A stretch of 59,250 nt of DNA from a virus. The stretch lies in the IMG/VR virus record IMGVR_UViG_3300010885_034940, positions 1-59,250 of that record; one strand, written 5' to 3'. Position numbers and translations under genes: made by a program. This document shows, one piece after another, positions 29,012 to 37,747 of the stretch. Under the pieces are notes generated by a model, which worked only from the letters and a program-made list of their open reading frames with translations, was not told the origin of the DNA and made no database searches. Within the stretch, counting starts at the first letter, position 1, and every line of letters begins with the position of its first letter.

Positions 29012-29012
29012 T
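28984..29012 (+). promoter_or_regulatory. promoter TTTACT-N17-TATAAT for gp32
   Basis: TTTACT (28984-28989) and TATAAT (29007-29012) overlap the end of the gp59 gene. A 65-nt leader precedes the gp32 ATG. Confidence 0.65.
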
Positions 29013-29076
29013 ATATCGTGATGTTAATGTGAATAAGACGTTATACATTTAATACAAATCATACGAGGTAATACAA

Positions 29077-29967
29077 ATGAATCTATCAGATCGTAAAAAG
29101 AACAACTCTCTTGACAAACTCAAGTCAGCAATGGAGAGCGCAGGAAGGACTACTAATACATCATCAGTAGATGATCGTTTCTGGCAACCAGAAGTGGACA
29201 AGGCTGGTAATGGCTATGCTGTTATTCGTTTCCTGGATGCTCCAGCTGTTGATGGCGAAGATGGACTTCCTTGGGTCCAGATCTGGAACCATGGCTTTCA
29301 AGGTCCTGGTGGCTGGTACATCGAGAATAGCCTGACTACTATCAATCAGAAAGATCCTGTCTCTGAGTATAATACGAAACTCTGGAACTCTGGCGTTGAA
29401 GCCAATAAGGAGATCGCCCGTAAGCAGAAGCGCAAGCTGAATTATATCAGCAACATTCTGGTTGTCTCTGATCCTAAGCATCCTGAGAACGAAGGCAAGG
29501 TTTTCCTTTATAAGTTTGGCAAGAAGATCTTCGATAAGATCAACGAAAAGCTAAGCCCGCAGTTCGAAGATGAGAAGCCATTGAATCCCTTTGACTTCTG
29601 GAAGGGTGCAAACTTCAAGGTCAAGATTCGTCAGGTCGAAGGATATCGAAACTACGACAAGAGCGAGTTTGACGTTCAATCTGCAATGTTCGATGATGAT
29701 GCTAAGATTGAAAAGGTTTGGAAGGGTTCTTATTCTCTAAAGGAATTCCTTGATCCAAAGAACTTTAAGTCGTATGACGAATTGAAGGCAAAGTTGGATA
29801 AGGTTCTTGGTGCTGGTGGTGTTGCAGCTGCTACTGCTAAGAAGGTTGAAGATGATGAGGCTGCATGGAGCGAGCCAAAGTCAGCAAAGCCAAAGGTCAC
29901 TGCTGAATCACTATCAGTAGATGACGATGAGGATATGAGTTATTTTGAAAAACTCGCTAACGAGTAA
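29077..29967 (+). CDS. 32: single-stranded DNA-binding protein gp32
   Basis: The 296-aa protein has a basic N-terminus for cooperative binding, then the core (FWQPEVDKAGNGYAVIRFLD, ILVVSDPKHPENEGKVFLYK, NPFDFWKGANFKVKIRQVEG) and an acidic C-terminal tail (DDDEDMSYFEKLANE). There are no Cys, so the zinc module of T4 gp32 is absent, as in some T4-like relatives. C/G-ending codons are frequent, consistent with high early expression. It has its own promoter and a strong terminator. Confidence 0.92.
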   Translation: MNLSDRKKNNSLDKLKSAMESAGRTTNTSSVDDRFWQPEVDKAGNGYAVIRFLDAPAVDGEDGLPWVQIWNHGFQGPGGWYIENSLTTINQKDPVSEYNTKLWNSGVEANKEIARKQKRKLNYISNILVVSDPKHPENEGKVFLYKFGKKIFDKINEKLSPQFEDEKPLNPFDFWKGANFKVKIRQVEGYRNYDKSEFDVQSAMFDDDAKIEKVWKGSYSLKEFLDPKNFKSYDELKAKLDKVLGAGGVAAATAKKVEDDEAAWSEPKSAKPKVTAESLSVDDDEDMSYFEKLANE

Positions 29968-29973
29968 TAAGAA

Positions 29974-29998
29974 GGGGAGCTTCGGCTCCCCTTTTTTT
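29974..29998. terminator. terminator between convergent genes
   Basis: The stem is GGGGAGC/GCTCCCC with a TTCG loop, then T7 on the plus strand. The minus-strand tract (TTCTTATT) is weaker, so it works mainly for gp32. Confidence 0.9.
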
Positions 29999-31829
29999 AT
30001 GCCCAACGATCTCTATTGAATGATGTCTTAAGAGATTTATCAATGTCATCAACAGAAGCTATTGGTAACATTGTATTTTGTTGCTGTACTGGTTGTTGTG
30101 CTGGAGGAGTTTGAGCTATATTGTTAATAACAACAGGCTGTGAAACTGATGCCAACATTGTTTTCGTATCAGCTATTGTAGCTGACTGAGTGGATATATC
30201 TTTTCCTGAAATATTTTTTGCTGGTGTTGATAACATAGCAGTTTCTGGTCCAGCCAATGGACCACCATAACTTGGTGCTGATTTAATATGTTTAGCAGGA
30301 GGAGTTGGAGTTGGAAGCGCAGAAGTTTCTTTACCAAATAACTTGTTGGCATAATCCATACGCTTTTTTGTGTGATATCCTTTAGAACGCTCATATTGTT
30401 TATCAACTATGTATGCAGCATCAGCAGGATTTTTTGCTTTGCGTAAACTATCTCCTGCATTTTTATATTCGCCATTATTCAGTTCCCAATTTACAAATTC
30501 TAGTTGCTCTTTAAAAGTTGATTGTCTAATATCTTTTTTATACTCGCTGTTAAAATTTGCTTGTCTAGCAGGATGCCATTGTGCAATCCCATAAGCCATT
30601 TTATTATCACCAAGCGCATCTGTTTTTAATCTAGATTCCATGTACAGATTACCAACAATACCAGCAGCCTGTGCTTTTGACCAACCTTTATCTTGAAAAA
30701 ATTTCATTGCTTCTTCAGAAGTGCCAGTTTCACTTATAGCTTTAAGTTCTTGATCAGTTGCTGATTTTCCTAAATTTTTTGAATCTGCTGCTGCTGGTGG
30801 TGTTGGCTCTTTAATTTCTTGAAAATATCTTTTTGCCATTGATTTCTCAAGATTACTTAATTCAGAACTATAAAGCCATGTTTGTTTACTGAATTCTCTT
30901 TTATCCATTGGTGTTGCATTCCAAGATGTTTCTAAAGCTTGTTTATAAGCAGGATACGAAGATTCAGGATTAAATCCTCTTCTTTCTTGCTCTTTTGTCA
31001 CATCCTTAACAACATTAATAACAGCTTTATTGCCACCTTCTTTCATACCTTCATTAATGCTCTGAGCAAGAGCTATTGTTGCTGCTAATGCAGGTACACG
31101 CTCTAGAGTTGCGATTGCTGATCTAGGAAGATATTTTAATAATTTTGCTACAAAAGCTAGAGTACCAGAACCAACGCCGCCACCATCGCCACCACTAGTT
31201 GCTTTAATTTCTTCAAGCGATTCAAAAATTTTCTTAAAGTTTTTTTCCATAGATTTCTTTAAAATCATAACAGGATCATCTTCACTAGGTTCATATGCTA
31301 ACCTTTTATAAAGAGCAGATCTTTCTTTCTTTGTTTCCACAGTTTTTACTGGTTCAGTTACGGTTCCTCTAGCTATTTTTGTTGTTGCGATTTCATAATC
31401 GCTAGTGATTCCGCCTTTTTTAGAAGCAAATGCTCCTGCCTTGCCGCCTGAAGTTAAGTAAGTTACTTGCTTTCCTTGTGGAGCTAATGGATCGAATCGA
31501 ACAGATTGAGCATTTTTGCCTTTGCCAATCATTAATACTCTAGGAGATAATCTTGTGTTTAAATACTCAACTCTTTGTTCAATTTTTTCAAGTTTTGAAA
31601 CAACTGTAGAAGTTACATGGCTTTGTGTTATTGCAAACGATTGTAAGTACGCAGTTATATTTGATAATTGGCTGTTTAAGCCATCCAATTTTTGTGAATT
31701 AAATTCATTTTGATCTTTTTTATTATCTAACTTTTGTTCTTTGCTTGGTTTTTTTAAAACATTTTTCAGATTCTTTACACTATTCGCTAAAGAATCTGAC
31801 AATCCTGATAGTACATTTACATATGCCAT
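29997..31829 (-). CDS. tail tape-measure candidate with tail lysozyme domain
   Basis: The 610-aa protein has an N-terminal coiled coil (about 1-115), a hydrophobic helical stretch near 225-265 (LAFVAKLLKYLPRSAIATLE ... ALAATIALAQ), and a lysozyme-like domain at about 355-495 (AAGIVGNLYMESRL, AYGIAQWHPARQ). The Glu in YMES is the likely catalytic residue. The gp5 homologue at 37747 has no lysozyme domain, so this protein supplies tail muralytic activity. It directly follows the tail chaperones and is near the length of T4 gp29, so it may be the tape measure; that part is inference. Confidence 0.7.
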   Translation of the reverse strand: MAYVNVLSGLSDSLANSVKNLKNVLKKPSKEQKLDNKKDQNEFNSQKLDGLNSQLSNITAYLQSFAITQSHVTSTVVSKLEKIEQRVEYLNTRLSPRVLMIGKGKNAQSVRFDPLAPQGKQVTYLTSGGKAGAFASKKGGITSDYEIATTKIARGTVTEPVKTVETKKERSALYKRLAYEPSEDDPVMILKKSMEKNFKKIFESLEEIKATSGGDGGGVGSGTLAFVAKLLKYLPRSAIATLERVPALAATIALAQSINEGMKEGGNKAVINVVKDVTKEQERRGFNPESSYPAYKQALETSWNATPMDKREFSKQTWLYSSELSNLEKSMAKRYFQEIKEPTPPAAADSKNLGKSATDQELKAISETGTSEEAMKFFQDKGWSKAQAAGIVGNLYMESRLKTDALGDNKMAYGIAQWHPARQANFNSEYKKDIRQSTFKEQLEFVNWELNNGEYKNAGDSLRKAKNPADAAYIVDKQYERSKGYHTKKRMDYANKLFGKETSALPTPTPPAKHIKSAPSYGGPLAGPETAMLSTPAKNISGKDISTQSATIADTKTMLASVSQPVVINNIAQTPPAQQPVQQQNTMLPIASVDDIDKSLKTSFNRDRWA

Positions 31830-31830
31830 T

Positions 31831-32025
31831 TTATCTTCTTACCGTTTGTTGCCTTAATTTAATCTTTTCGTTTTCTTCTTTAATATGATTCGTCAACAAA
31901 GTAACATAAACTTGCCTTTCCCATGCAATCATACTCTCTAAGTCATTATATGCATATTTGTGGTGCTGCATTAATGCAAAGTTAGTTTCAATAAAATTTT
32001 TCAAAGAATCATAACCAAAGCTCAA
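31831..32025 (-). CDS. 64-aa tail-chaperone extension ORF (gp51 position)
   Basis: The ORF (SFGYDSLKNFIETNFALMQH and onward) overlaps the gp26 stop in the -1 frame. It has only a TTG start and no ribosome site. It lies where T4 has gp51. A -1 frameshift at the T7 run just upstream would fuse it to gp26 (about 305 aa), as in G/GT-type tail chaperones. Independent initiation at TTG is the alternative. Confidence 0.65.
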   Translation of the reverse strand: MSFGYDSLKNFIETNFALMQHHKYAYNDLESMIAWERQVYVTLLTNHIKEENEKIKLRQQTVRR

Positions 32026-32747
32026 ATAAAAAAACTGTATAGGTTCTCCGCATAAATTAAATGATCGTTTTCACATTTTTTGCATTTTGTAGTTTCTTGT
32101 AAAGTAACTTTTGGAGAAGTTACAAAAAATTGCAATATACTTTCTAACTGATCAGTTGTTAAATCACCCAAAAATTTTTCAAAATCTTCGTTATTAAACT
32201 GAGAGCGATCATAAATTTGATCGGAATCGAATATGTAATCAACATAATTTGAAACGAATTTAATTGAATCACTTAATACGTTATCAGAAATATTTTTAGC
32301 AATACTATCCAGTACTGGATATTTCATCTTTATTCCAATAGAATCAGATAACATAATAATGTTTTTATGATTTTGTGCTACTTCATATTTAATATTATTC
32401 AGGTCTAATTCATACTCGTTAATTAATCCGCATATTTCTTCTGAATCTTTTAATTTTTTCTCACATTTAAAATTTAATGGAATTTTTTCTCCAATAGATT
32501 TTATTCTTAAGTGAACAAAAAACATTTCAATATCAAACATCGGGAGAGACGCTACATCTATTTCGTCAATACAGCAGTTAGTTATAATTTGTTTTATTGC
32601 ATTAAATATTGCTGCGTCATCTTCTGATTCTTTTGCAATCAAAAGTATCTTTTCTTCTTTTACTAAAAATGGTCTGAATCTAATTGCTTTGTCAAGAGAT
32701 TTCAGATACACTTCAAATATTGGCTGTTGAATTATCGGTAATGCCAT
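32022..32747 (-). CDS. 26: gp26-like baseplate hub / tail assembly chaperone
   Basis: The 241-aa protein has IFEVYLKSLDKAIRFRPFLV, KEEKILLIAKESEDDAAI and a C-terminal CKKCENDHLIYAENLYSFF, features of the T4 baseplate (gp26) family. In T4, gp26 and gp51 help build the hub on the tape measure. Its end overlaps the 64-aa ORF at a slippery run. Confidence 0.75.
   Translation of the reverse strand: MALPIIQQPIFEVYLKSLDKAIRFRPFLVKEEKILLIAKESEDDAAIFNAIKQIITNCCIDEIDVASLPMFDIEMFFVHLRIKSIGEKIPLNFKCEKKLKDSEEICGLINEYELDLNNIKYEVAQNHKNIIMLSDSIGIKMKYPVLDSIAKNISDNVLSDSIKFVSNYVDYIFDSDQIYDRSQFNNEDFEKFLGDLTTDQLESILQFFVTSPKVTLQETTKCKKCENDHLIYAENLYSFFI
32028..32034 (-). other. candidate -1 frameshift site T TTT TTT
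   Basis: On the minus strand the gp26 frame reads AGT TTT TTT ATT TGA. A one-base slip gives TAT TTG AGC and enters the 64-aa ORF without meeting a stop. A Shine-Dalgarno-like GGAG ends 11 nt before the run, like the stimulator upstream of the dnaX slip site. Confidence 0.55.
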
Positions 32748-32761
32748 AATCTAACCTCTTT

Positions 32762-33502
32762 TCATTTAAAAATATTTTTAATTCCGTCTAATATGTCCTT
32801 AACATCATCTTTTATCGGTTTATTTTTTTCTTGTTTTACAGAATTGATGACATCTTTATCAGCTCTTGTCCATTTATAATATTTAAAAACAACCGCAAGT
32901 CTATGTATTCCTTCACTATCTCCCCAATTCAATGGAAGAGCTTGTATAGCTATAGGAAAAGCCTGAAGTAATGCACAACGATAAGGTATGTTATTTTCTC
33001 CACTTTCTTTAAACTGATCAATGACTATCGTTGAAAGATAACTATCTCTATATGCAACATGGGATGCACCATCATTTATTATTGAATCTGTGGAATAATA
33101 ACCTGTCGGTATTATACTCTGCATCCAATCCTCAAAATATTTCTTTTCCCACATATCTGAAGTGCAAAGGAATGTTAAAGTAATATCGCTATATGATGGT
33201 GTTGTTGCAACATGCCAAGAAGGACCATAAACTTTAGATTCAAGGGTATTAACCGTAAATCCTGGCAATTCTGTAGCCTCACACTGTAGAGATAGATATC
33301 TAGAATCGTCTAAACGAGGAGCAGTAACAACAACTTCTTCTAAAGTTCCGTCACTACTAACTTCTTTATTTGGATCTCCCTTTACCTCAAATTTTTGCCT
33401 TGCGCTGCTGCTTCTGAATATCTGAACTTGAAACTTTGAGGGTTTAGCCAAATCGCCGTGTTTTGCTATATGTGATCTAAATTTATCTGGTGAAAATGTC
33501 AT
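32762..33502 (-). CDS. 54: gp54-like baseplate tail-tube initiator (gp19 fold)
   Basis: The 246-aa protein has the tail-tube family pattern LSLQCEATELPGFTVNTLES, KVYGPSWHVATTPSYSDI, LTFLCTSDMWEKKYFEDWM and SYLSTIVIDQF. It is longer than a plain gp19 tube subunit and lies with baseplate genes, which fits gp54. It overlaps the next upstream gene by 4 nt. Confidence 0.65.
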   Translation of the reverse strand: MTFSPDKFRSHIAKHGDLAKPSKFQVQIFRSSSARQKFEVKGDPNKEVSSDGTLEEVVVTAPRLDDSRYLSLQCEATELPGFTVNTLESKVYGPSWHVATTPSYSDITLTFLCTSDMWEKKYFEDWMQSIIPTGYYSTDSIINDGASHVAYRDSYLSTIVIDQFKESGENNIPYRCALLQAFPIAIQALPLNWGDSEGIHRLAVVFKYYKWTRADKDVINSVKQEKNKPIKDDVKDILDGIKNIFK

Positions 33503-34047
33503 TGGTTATATACCATTTTTTCTGTTGGTAAGAAGATTGCGGTTTCCCAACTATCTGGCTCTATGTAAATCATCGAGGACATAACATGTTCGAACAAATA
33601 TCTTTTGATGCATGGCTTAATCAGATTATACCTTTTGGAAGCATTAAGAGTACGATAGGCTAACTTAAAACGAGTTGCATCATCGTATTTATCGTTGTTT
33701 ATGAAATCGTGCAAGAGGTCTAGAAGGTATAACCTAGTGTATGGGTCTAGGTAATGCAAATTGATCCCAAGAAAGCCATCAGAATATAAATCCATTGGAA
33801 GTACGAGCGGGAATCTATCGTACATAGGCAGAGTTTCTTTATGTTTTGGGTCGTAATGAAAGAAGTACATCTTACCAATTAAAGCAAATCCAGTACCTCT
33901 TTTTGGATCATTTAGAAGATTGCCTCTGTTGGAAGGAATTTTCAACTTTTGCATCTTACTGAATAGCCATGCTCTGGCAGTGTCTGTTCTTGGCTTTATA
34001 CCAGCTGCAGACATCTCTTTACTAAGTTTTTCATACAATGATGGCAT
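33499..34047 (-). CDS. T4-like morphogenesis protein, possibly gp2-type DNA end protector
   Basis: The 182-aa protein contains GKMYFFHYDPKHKETLPMYD, RFPLVLPMDLYSDGFLGINL and HYLDPYTRLYLLDLL. I associate this block with a conserved T4-like structural protein often labelled DNA end protector, but from memory only. Its place next to gp4 is consistent with T4 gene 2. Confidence 0.5.
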   Translation of the reverse strand: MPSLYEKLSKEMSAAGIKPRTDTARAWLFSKMQKLKIPSNRGNLLNDPKRGTGFALIGKMYFFHYDPKHKETLPMYDRFPLVLPMDLYSDGFLGINLHYLDPYTRLYLLDLLHDFINNDKYDDATRFKLAYRTLNASKRYNLIKPCIKRYLFEHVMSSMIYIEPDSWETAIFLPTEKMVYNQ

Positions 34048-34466
34048 TAAATTCCAAGATCCTTTTCAGTAATAACCTTAAACTTCCAGCCTCTATCTAA
34101 ACAGTATTCCTCAGCAGCCTTCCACTTAGCCTGATTTACGCCATAGGTCACAACCTCATTAATGTATCTTTTTGTAACTTTCTTACTAACTGTTGGCGCA
34201 ACAGACTGGTTTAGTGGTTTTACCTCTAAAATCATTGCTCCAGTATTAGTTCTAACAAAAAAATCAGGAAAATATCTGTGCCAGCGACTATCAACTGGCG
34301 AGACATATGGTATTACAATCTCCTCGCTAGACCATTCTAGAACGTTCTTATTGTCATCTAAGTGCACCATAACACGACGTTCCCACAAACTTCTATACCA
34401 AATGTTTGTGGAATCGCCTAAATATTTATTAGGATTTTTGGGTGTAAATTTACCTGAATATGCCAT
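34047..34466 (-). CDS. 4: gp4-like head completion nuclease
   Basis: The 139-aa protein has NIWYRSLWERRVMVHLDDN, then RYFPDFFVRTNTGAMILEVK. The D...E-x-K of a PD-(D/E)XK, TnsA-like nuclease fold is visible. This matches T4 gp4 (gp50/65), needed to finish heads before tail joining. The start ATG at 34466 (MAYSGKFTPKNPNKY) is preferred to an upstream in-frame start at 34538. Confidence 0.8.
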   Translation of the reverse strand: MAYSGKFTPKNPNKYLGDSTNIWYRSLWERRVMVHLDDNKNVLEWSSEEIVIPYVSPVDSRWHRYFPDFFVRTNTGAMILEVKPLNQSVAPTVSKKVTKRYINEVVTYGVNQAKWKAAEEYCLDRGWKFKVITEKDLGI

Positions 34467-34471
34467 ATCAC

Positions 34472-34479
34472 TATTTATA
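34472..34479 (-). promoter_or_regulatory. late-promoter-like TATAAATA, minus strand
   Basis: On the minus strand TATAAATA is followed by GTGAT and the gp4 ATG. The distance of only 5 nt implies a leaderless or near-leaderless start. Confidence 0.5.
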
Positions 34480-34489
34480 GGAAAAATAG

Positions 34490-35770
34490 ATGTCAGATCC
34501 AAATAAAGACGGTTTGGAAGAAATAGAAATACTCCCAACTACAAAAATAAAGGGCACTGGCGGTCCTTTATCGTCTCTTGAACAAAACAAATATTTTGTA
34601 AATGATGCTGGAGAATTAAAATATCCAATTGATTTAAAGACAAATCGATACCCACATTATATACGATTTAATATTAATCAAAAAACAGAGTCAAGATATA
34701 CAAAAGAAAATATTTTCGAAACATCATCAATTCAATCGCAATCGGATACAAATAAAATAAGGTATGGTCAGACTATAAACACAGGTGGACAAGTTGGCGT
34801 TGCAGCAGGTGTTCTTTGGGCTGGACAAGAAGTAATCGGTGATATAGCTTCTCAGTCTAAAAATTTTAGCGGAGTAAGTGGTACAATAAATTCTGGTATT
34901 GGCACAGCAGTAGGAGCAACAGCTGTTGGATATATTGCTGATTCCATCTATTCAAACATTAAATTGACTAGACAAACAAAAAGATTATTACAAACCATTG
35001 AACTGTATATCCCTGATCAAGTAGTGATGCAAACTCAGAATCAATATGGAAAAATATCATTAACTAAAGCACTAGGATTAGCTGGTTTAGCTTCTCAAGC
35101 TGGTGGAAGTATAACTTCAGCATTTGAAACATATAAGAATAATTTACCAAATTTCAGTAGTGCAGTTGCAGAAGCTGTTTTGGATCCAAAAAAACCTGCA
35201 ACAGATTTTCTCAATGCTTCTCAAGGTTTTGTTGATGAAATTTTAAAATCACCAGCGGGAAATGAATTTAAGGCGGGTGTACTCGGTGGCGCTGGTCAAA
35301 AATTGGGTGTATTTGGCGAAGGAATAGAGAATGTCATATTGCAATCATTTGGGTATGCACAAAATCCACAAATAGAAATATTATTTGAAACAACAGATGT
35401 TAGAGGGTTTGAATTCACATTTAATTTCTTACCGAGAAATGAAGATGAATCGGATCAAGTTGCAAAAATTATTAGAATGTTTAGATTTCATTCAGCTCCA
35501 GAAATAGAAAAGACTTCTGGTGGAAGATTCTTTATCCCGCCTTCTGAATTTGATATAGAATATAGATTTAAAGGACCAGACGGCGATACATTAAATGAAG
35601 CATTACATAGATTTTCCACTTGTGTATTGGAAGCGATGAGCGTTAATTATGTTGGTCAGTCTGGTCAGTTTGTAACATTTAAAGACGGAAGACCAGTAAA
35701 CATTGAAGTTGTTTTAAGGTTCAAAGAAGTTGAAGTTATCCATAAAGATCTCGTTAAGGCTGGATACTAA
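34490..35770 (+). CDS. 48: gp48-like baseplate tail-tube cap
   Basis: The 426-aa protein has an N-terminal Gly/Ala-rich region with a hydrophobic stretch (about 100-165) and a C-terminal tube-like domain: RGFEFTFNFLPRNEDESDQV, AKIIRMFRFHSAPEI, YRFKGPDG. This fits the cap protein on which the tail tube polymerises. It is divergent from gp4 across a 23-bp gap and overlaps gp53 by 1 nt. Confidence 0.78.
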   Translation: MSDPNKDGLEEIEILPTTKIKGTGGPLSSLEQNKYFVNDAGELKYPIDLKTNRYPHYIRFNINQKTESRYTKENIFETSSIQSQSDTNKIRYGQTINTGGQVGVAAGVLWAGQEVIGDIASQSKNFSGVSGTINSGIGTAVGATAVGYIADSIYSNIKLTRQTKRLLQTIELYIPDQVVMQTQNQYGKISLTKALGLAGLASQAGGSITSAFETYKNNLPNFSSAVAEAVLDPKKPATDFLNASQGFVDEILKSPAGNEFKAGVLGGAGQKLGVFGEGIENVILQSFGYAQNPQIEILFETTDVRGFEFTFNFLPRNEDESDQVAKIIRMFRFHSAPEIEKTSGGRFFIPPSEFDIEYRFKGPDGDTLNEALHRFSTCVLEAMSVNYVGQSGQFVTFKDGRPVNIEVVLRFKEVEVIHKDLVKAGY

Positions 35771-36456
35771 TGTCAAAGTATTTTGAGAATTTTGCAAAAA
35801 CATTTTATAATCTAGAAGATAATCAGTTTAATTCACAACTGGTTACTAATATATTACAAAGATCAACTTTTCTGAAAGAAATAACAGAAAATTCTGCTAT
35901 AGCATATGAATATCAAGTTAAAGATTCAGATACACCAGAAATTATTGCACATAAACTTTATGGCGATGTAGATAGACAATGGATTGTTTTGTTGTTTAAT
36001 AATATTTTAAACCCATATTACGATTTTCCATTAAAACAGTCAGAATTTGCAAAATTTATCTACAACAAATATGGTATGGACATAGATACTTCCAAAACAA
36101 CGCTCCATCATTACGAAAAAAAAGTAACTAAAGTATATTCTGAATATGGTGCAATAAAATATAATAATACTGAAAGCTTCATAGTAAACGAAAACGATAT
36201 TAATTATGATACTGGATCTGTAACTACTAGATCGCTTCCAACATACTCAAATCCAATATTACCTGTTGTTTCGGAGTCTTTTGATACAGCATTAAGTAAT
36301 ACCAGCTCAGTTAGTGTCACAGTAACAATCAATTATATTTCAGTATATGATTATGAAGAATCTTCGAATGAATCAAAAAGAATTATAAAACTTCTAGACC
36401 CATCATATGTTGGTAGAGTAGAAGAAGAATTTAAGGTATTAATGCGAAATGGCTGA
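35770..36456 (+). CDS. 53: gp53-like baseplate wedge protein
   Basis: The 228-aa protein has the gp53 core EIIAHKLYGDVDRQWIVLLF followed by NNILNPYYDFPL, with the LysM-like fold of the family. It joins wedges to the hub. It overlaps the next gene by 8 nt. Confidence 0.85.
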   Translation: MSKYFENFAKTFYNLEDNQFNSQLVTNILQRSTFLKEITENSAIAYEYQVKDSDTPEIIAHKLYGDVDRQWIVLLFNNILNPYYDFPLKQSEFAKFIYNKYGMDIDTSKTTLHHYEKKVTKVYSEYGAIKYNNTESFIVNENDINYDTGSVTTRSLPTYSNPILPVVSESFDTALSNTSSVSVTVTINYISVYDYEESSNESKRIIKLLDPSYVGRVEEEFKVLMRNG

Positions 36457-37747
36457 AACTATTGCTCCTGGTATGTATACATCTAAAGACTTTGATGTTA
36501 AATCGCTAGATTTAATCAATTCTGCGGGTCAAACAATATCATTAAAAAATATAATGGTGGAATTAAAGATACAGCAAAGTATTGATGCTATGGTTATGTT
36601 TGGTACTATACTTGTTGTTGATGGTAACGATTTATTTAATTCTTTTTATTTAAATGGGAATGAATATCTTAGAATCAGGATTGATCAGCCAACATTAGGA
36701 ATACCATTAGAGAAACTTTTTAGAGTTTATAAAGTAAGTGATAGAAGAAATAACAATAATGCTGGTTCGAAGTATATTATATATTTCACTAGCGATGAAT
36801 TAATGATATCAAACACAACTCTAGTCAGTAAGGCATATAAAAATAGGAAAACATCGGAAATAGTTTTTGATATATTAAAAAGTTTTCTATTAGTAAGCGA
36901 TAAAAAGATTTCAAAATTAGAAAATACAACTGGAGTTCATAATTTTATAGTTCCAAATTATAGACCATTTGAAGCAATTAACTGGGCTGTTTCTAGATCA
37001 TACAGTGTAACACCAAGTTTTTGTTATTATTTCTATGAAAACACAAAGGGATTTGAATTTATTTCTTTACAAAGCCTTTATAAAAAATCAGTAACAAAAG
37101 AATTAATTTGTGATATGAAAGGAATTAACAAAGAACCAAATTTACCAGTAGATATTGCTAGAAATAAAAATTCTTTCGAAAATTTAACAATCATTAACGA
37201 CTTTGATATGATTGCATCTTCTGGAAGTGGAGCATTTGCATCTAAATTATTATCTGTAAATCTATATTCACAACAGTTTAAATATAATGATTACAGTATC
37301 TTGACTGCACAAAATCAAAAGAGATTGCTGAATAATTATTCACCTATTAATGATCCTAGATTAATGACGAGTTATCTTGCAAATTATAAAACATATATTT
37401 CTACAAATGATACTGCAACAGAAAAAGAAAATGCCGTCGACAAATGGCTTATGAATAGACAACTACATAAAAACCTTATTAATAATTTTAGAGTTCGCGG
37501 TATAATTTCTGGTGATATAACGATGAATGTTGGTGATATTGTTAATTTAACATTCCCAAAATATGTAGCAGCAGATGCAAAGGGAAAACAATATGATGAA
37601 TTTAGATCAGGAAAATATCTAGTTGCTGATATTACCCATGTCTTCAAAAGTTCAGGAATTTTTGAATCTGTAGTTGAATTAACATCTGATTCATATGCAT
37701 CTCAACTTCCTTCTGGTAGAAACGTATTTAATAAAGTAGCTTCATAA
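36449..37747 (+). CDS. 27: gp27-like baseplate hub protein
   Basis: The 432-aa protein starts MAETIAPGMYTSKDFDVKSL. Ring-forming hub domain features include LKNIMVELKIQQSIDAMVMF and GTILVVDGNDLFNSF, then HNFIVPNYRPFEAINWAVSR and GDIVNLTFPKY. Length and place directly before gp5 fit the T4 gp27 hub. It overlaps gp5 by 1 nt. Confidence 0.75.
   Translation: MAETIAPGMYTSKDFDVKSLDLINSAGQTISLKNIMVELKIQQSIDAMVMFGTILVVDGNDLFNSFYLNGNEYLRIRIDQPTLGIPLEKLFRVYKVSDRRNNNNAGSKYIIYFTSDELMISNTTLVSKAYKNRKTSEIVFDILKSFLLVSDKKISKLENTTGVHNFIVPNYRPFEAINWAVSRSYSVTPSFCYYFYENTKGFEFISLQSLYKKSVTKELICDMKGINKEPNLPVDIARNKNSFENLTIINDFDMIASSGSGAFASKLLSVNLYSQQFKYNDYSILTAQNQKRLLNNYSPINDPRLMTSYLANYKTYISTNDTATEKENAVDKWLMNRQLHKNLINNFRVRGIISGDITMNVGDIVNLTFPKYVAADAKGKQYDEFRSGKYLVADITHVFKSSGIFESVVELTSDSYASQLPSGRNVFNKVAS

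Noticed and set aside
29013-29076. gp32 autoregulatory pseudoknot as in T4
   Set aside because: The leader is A+T-rich, but I could not find a convincing two-stem pseudoknot by eye.
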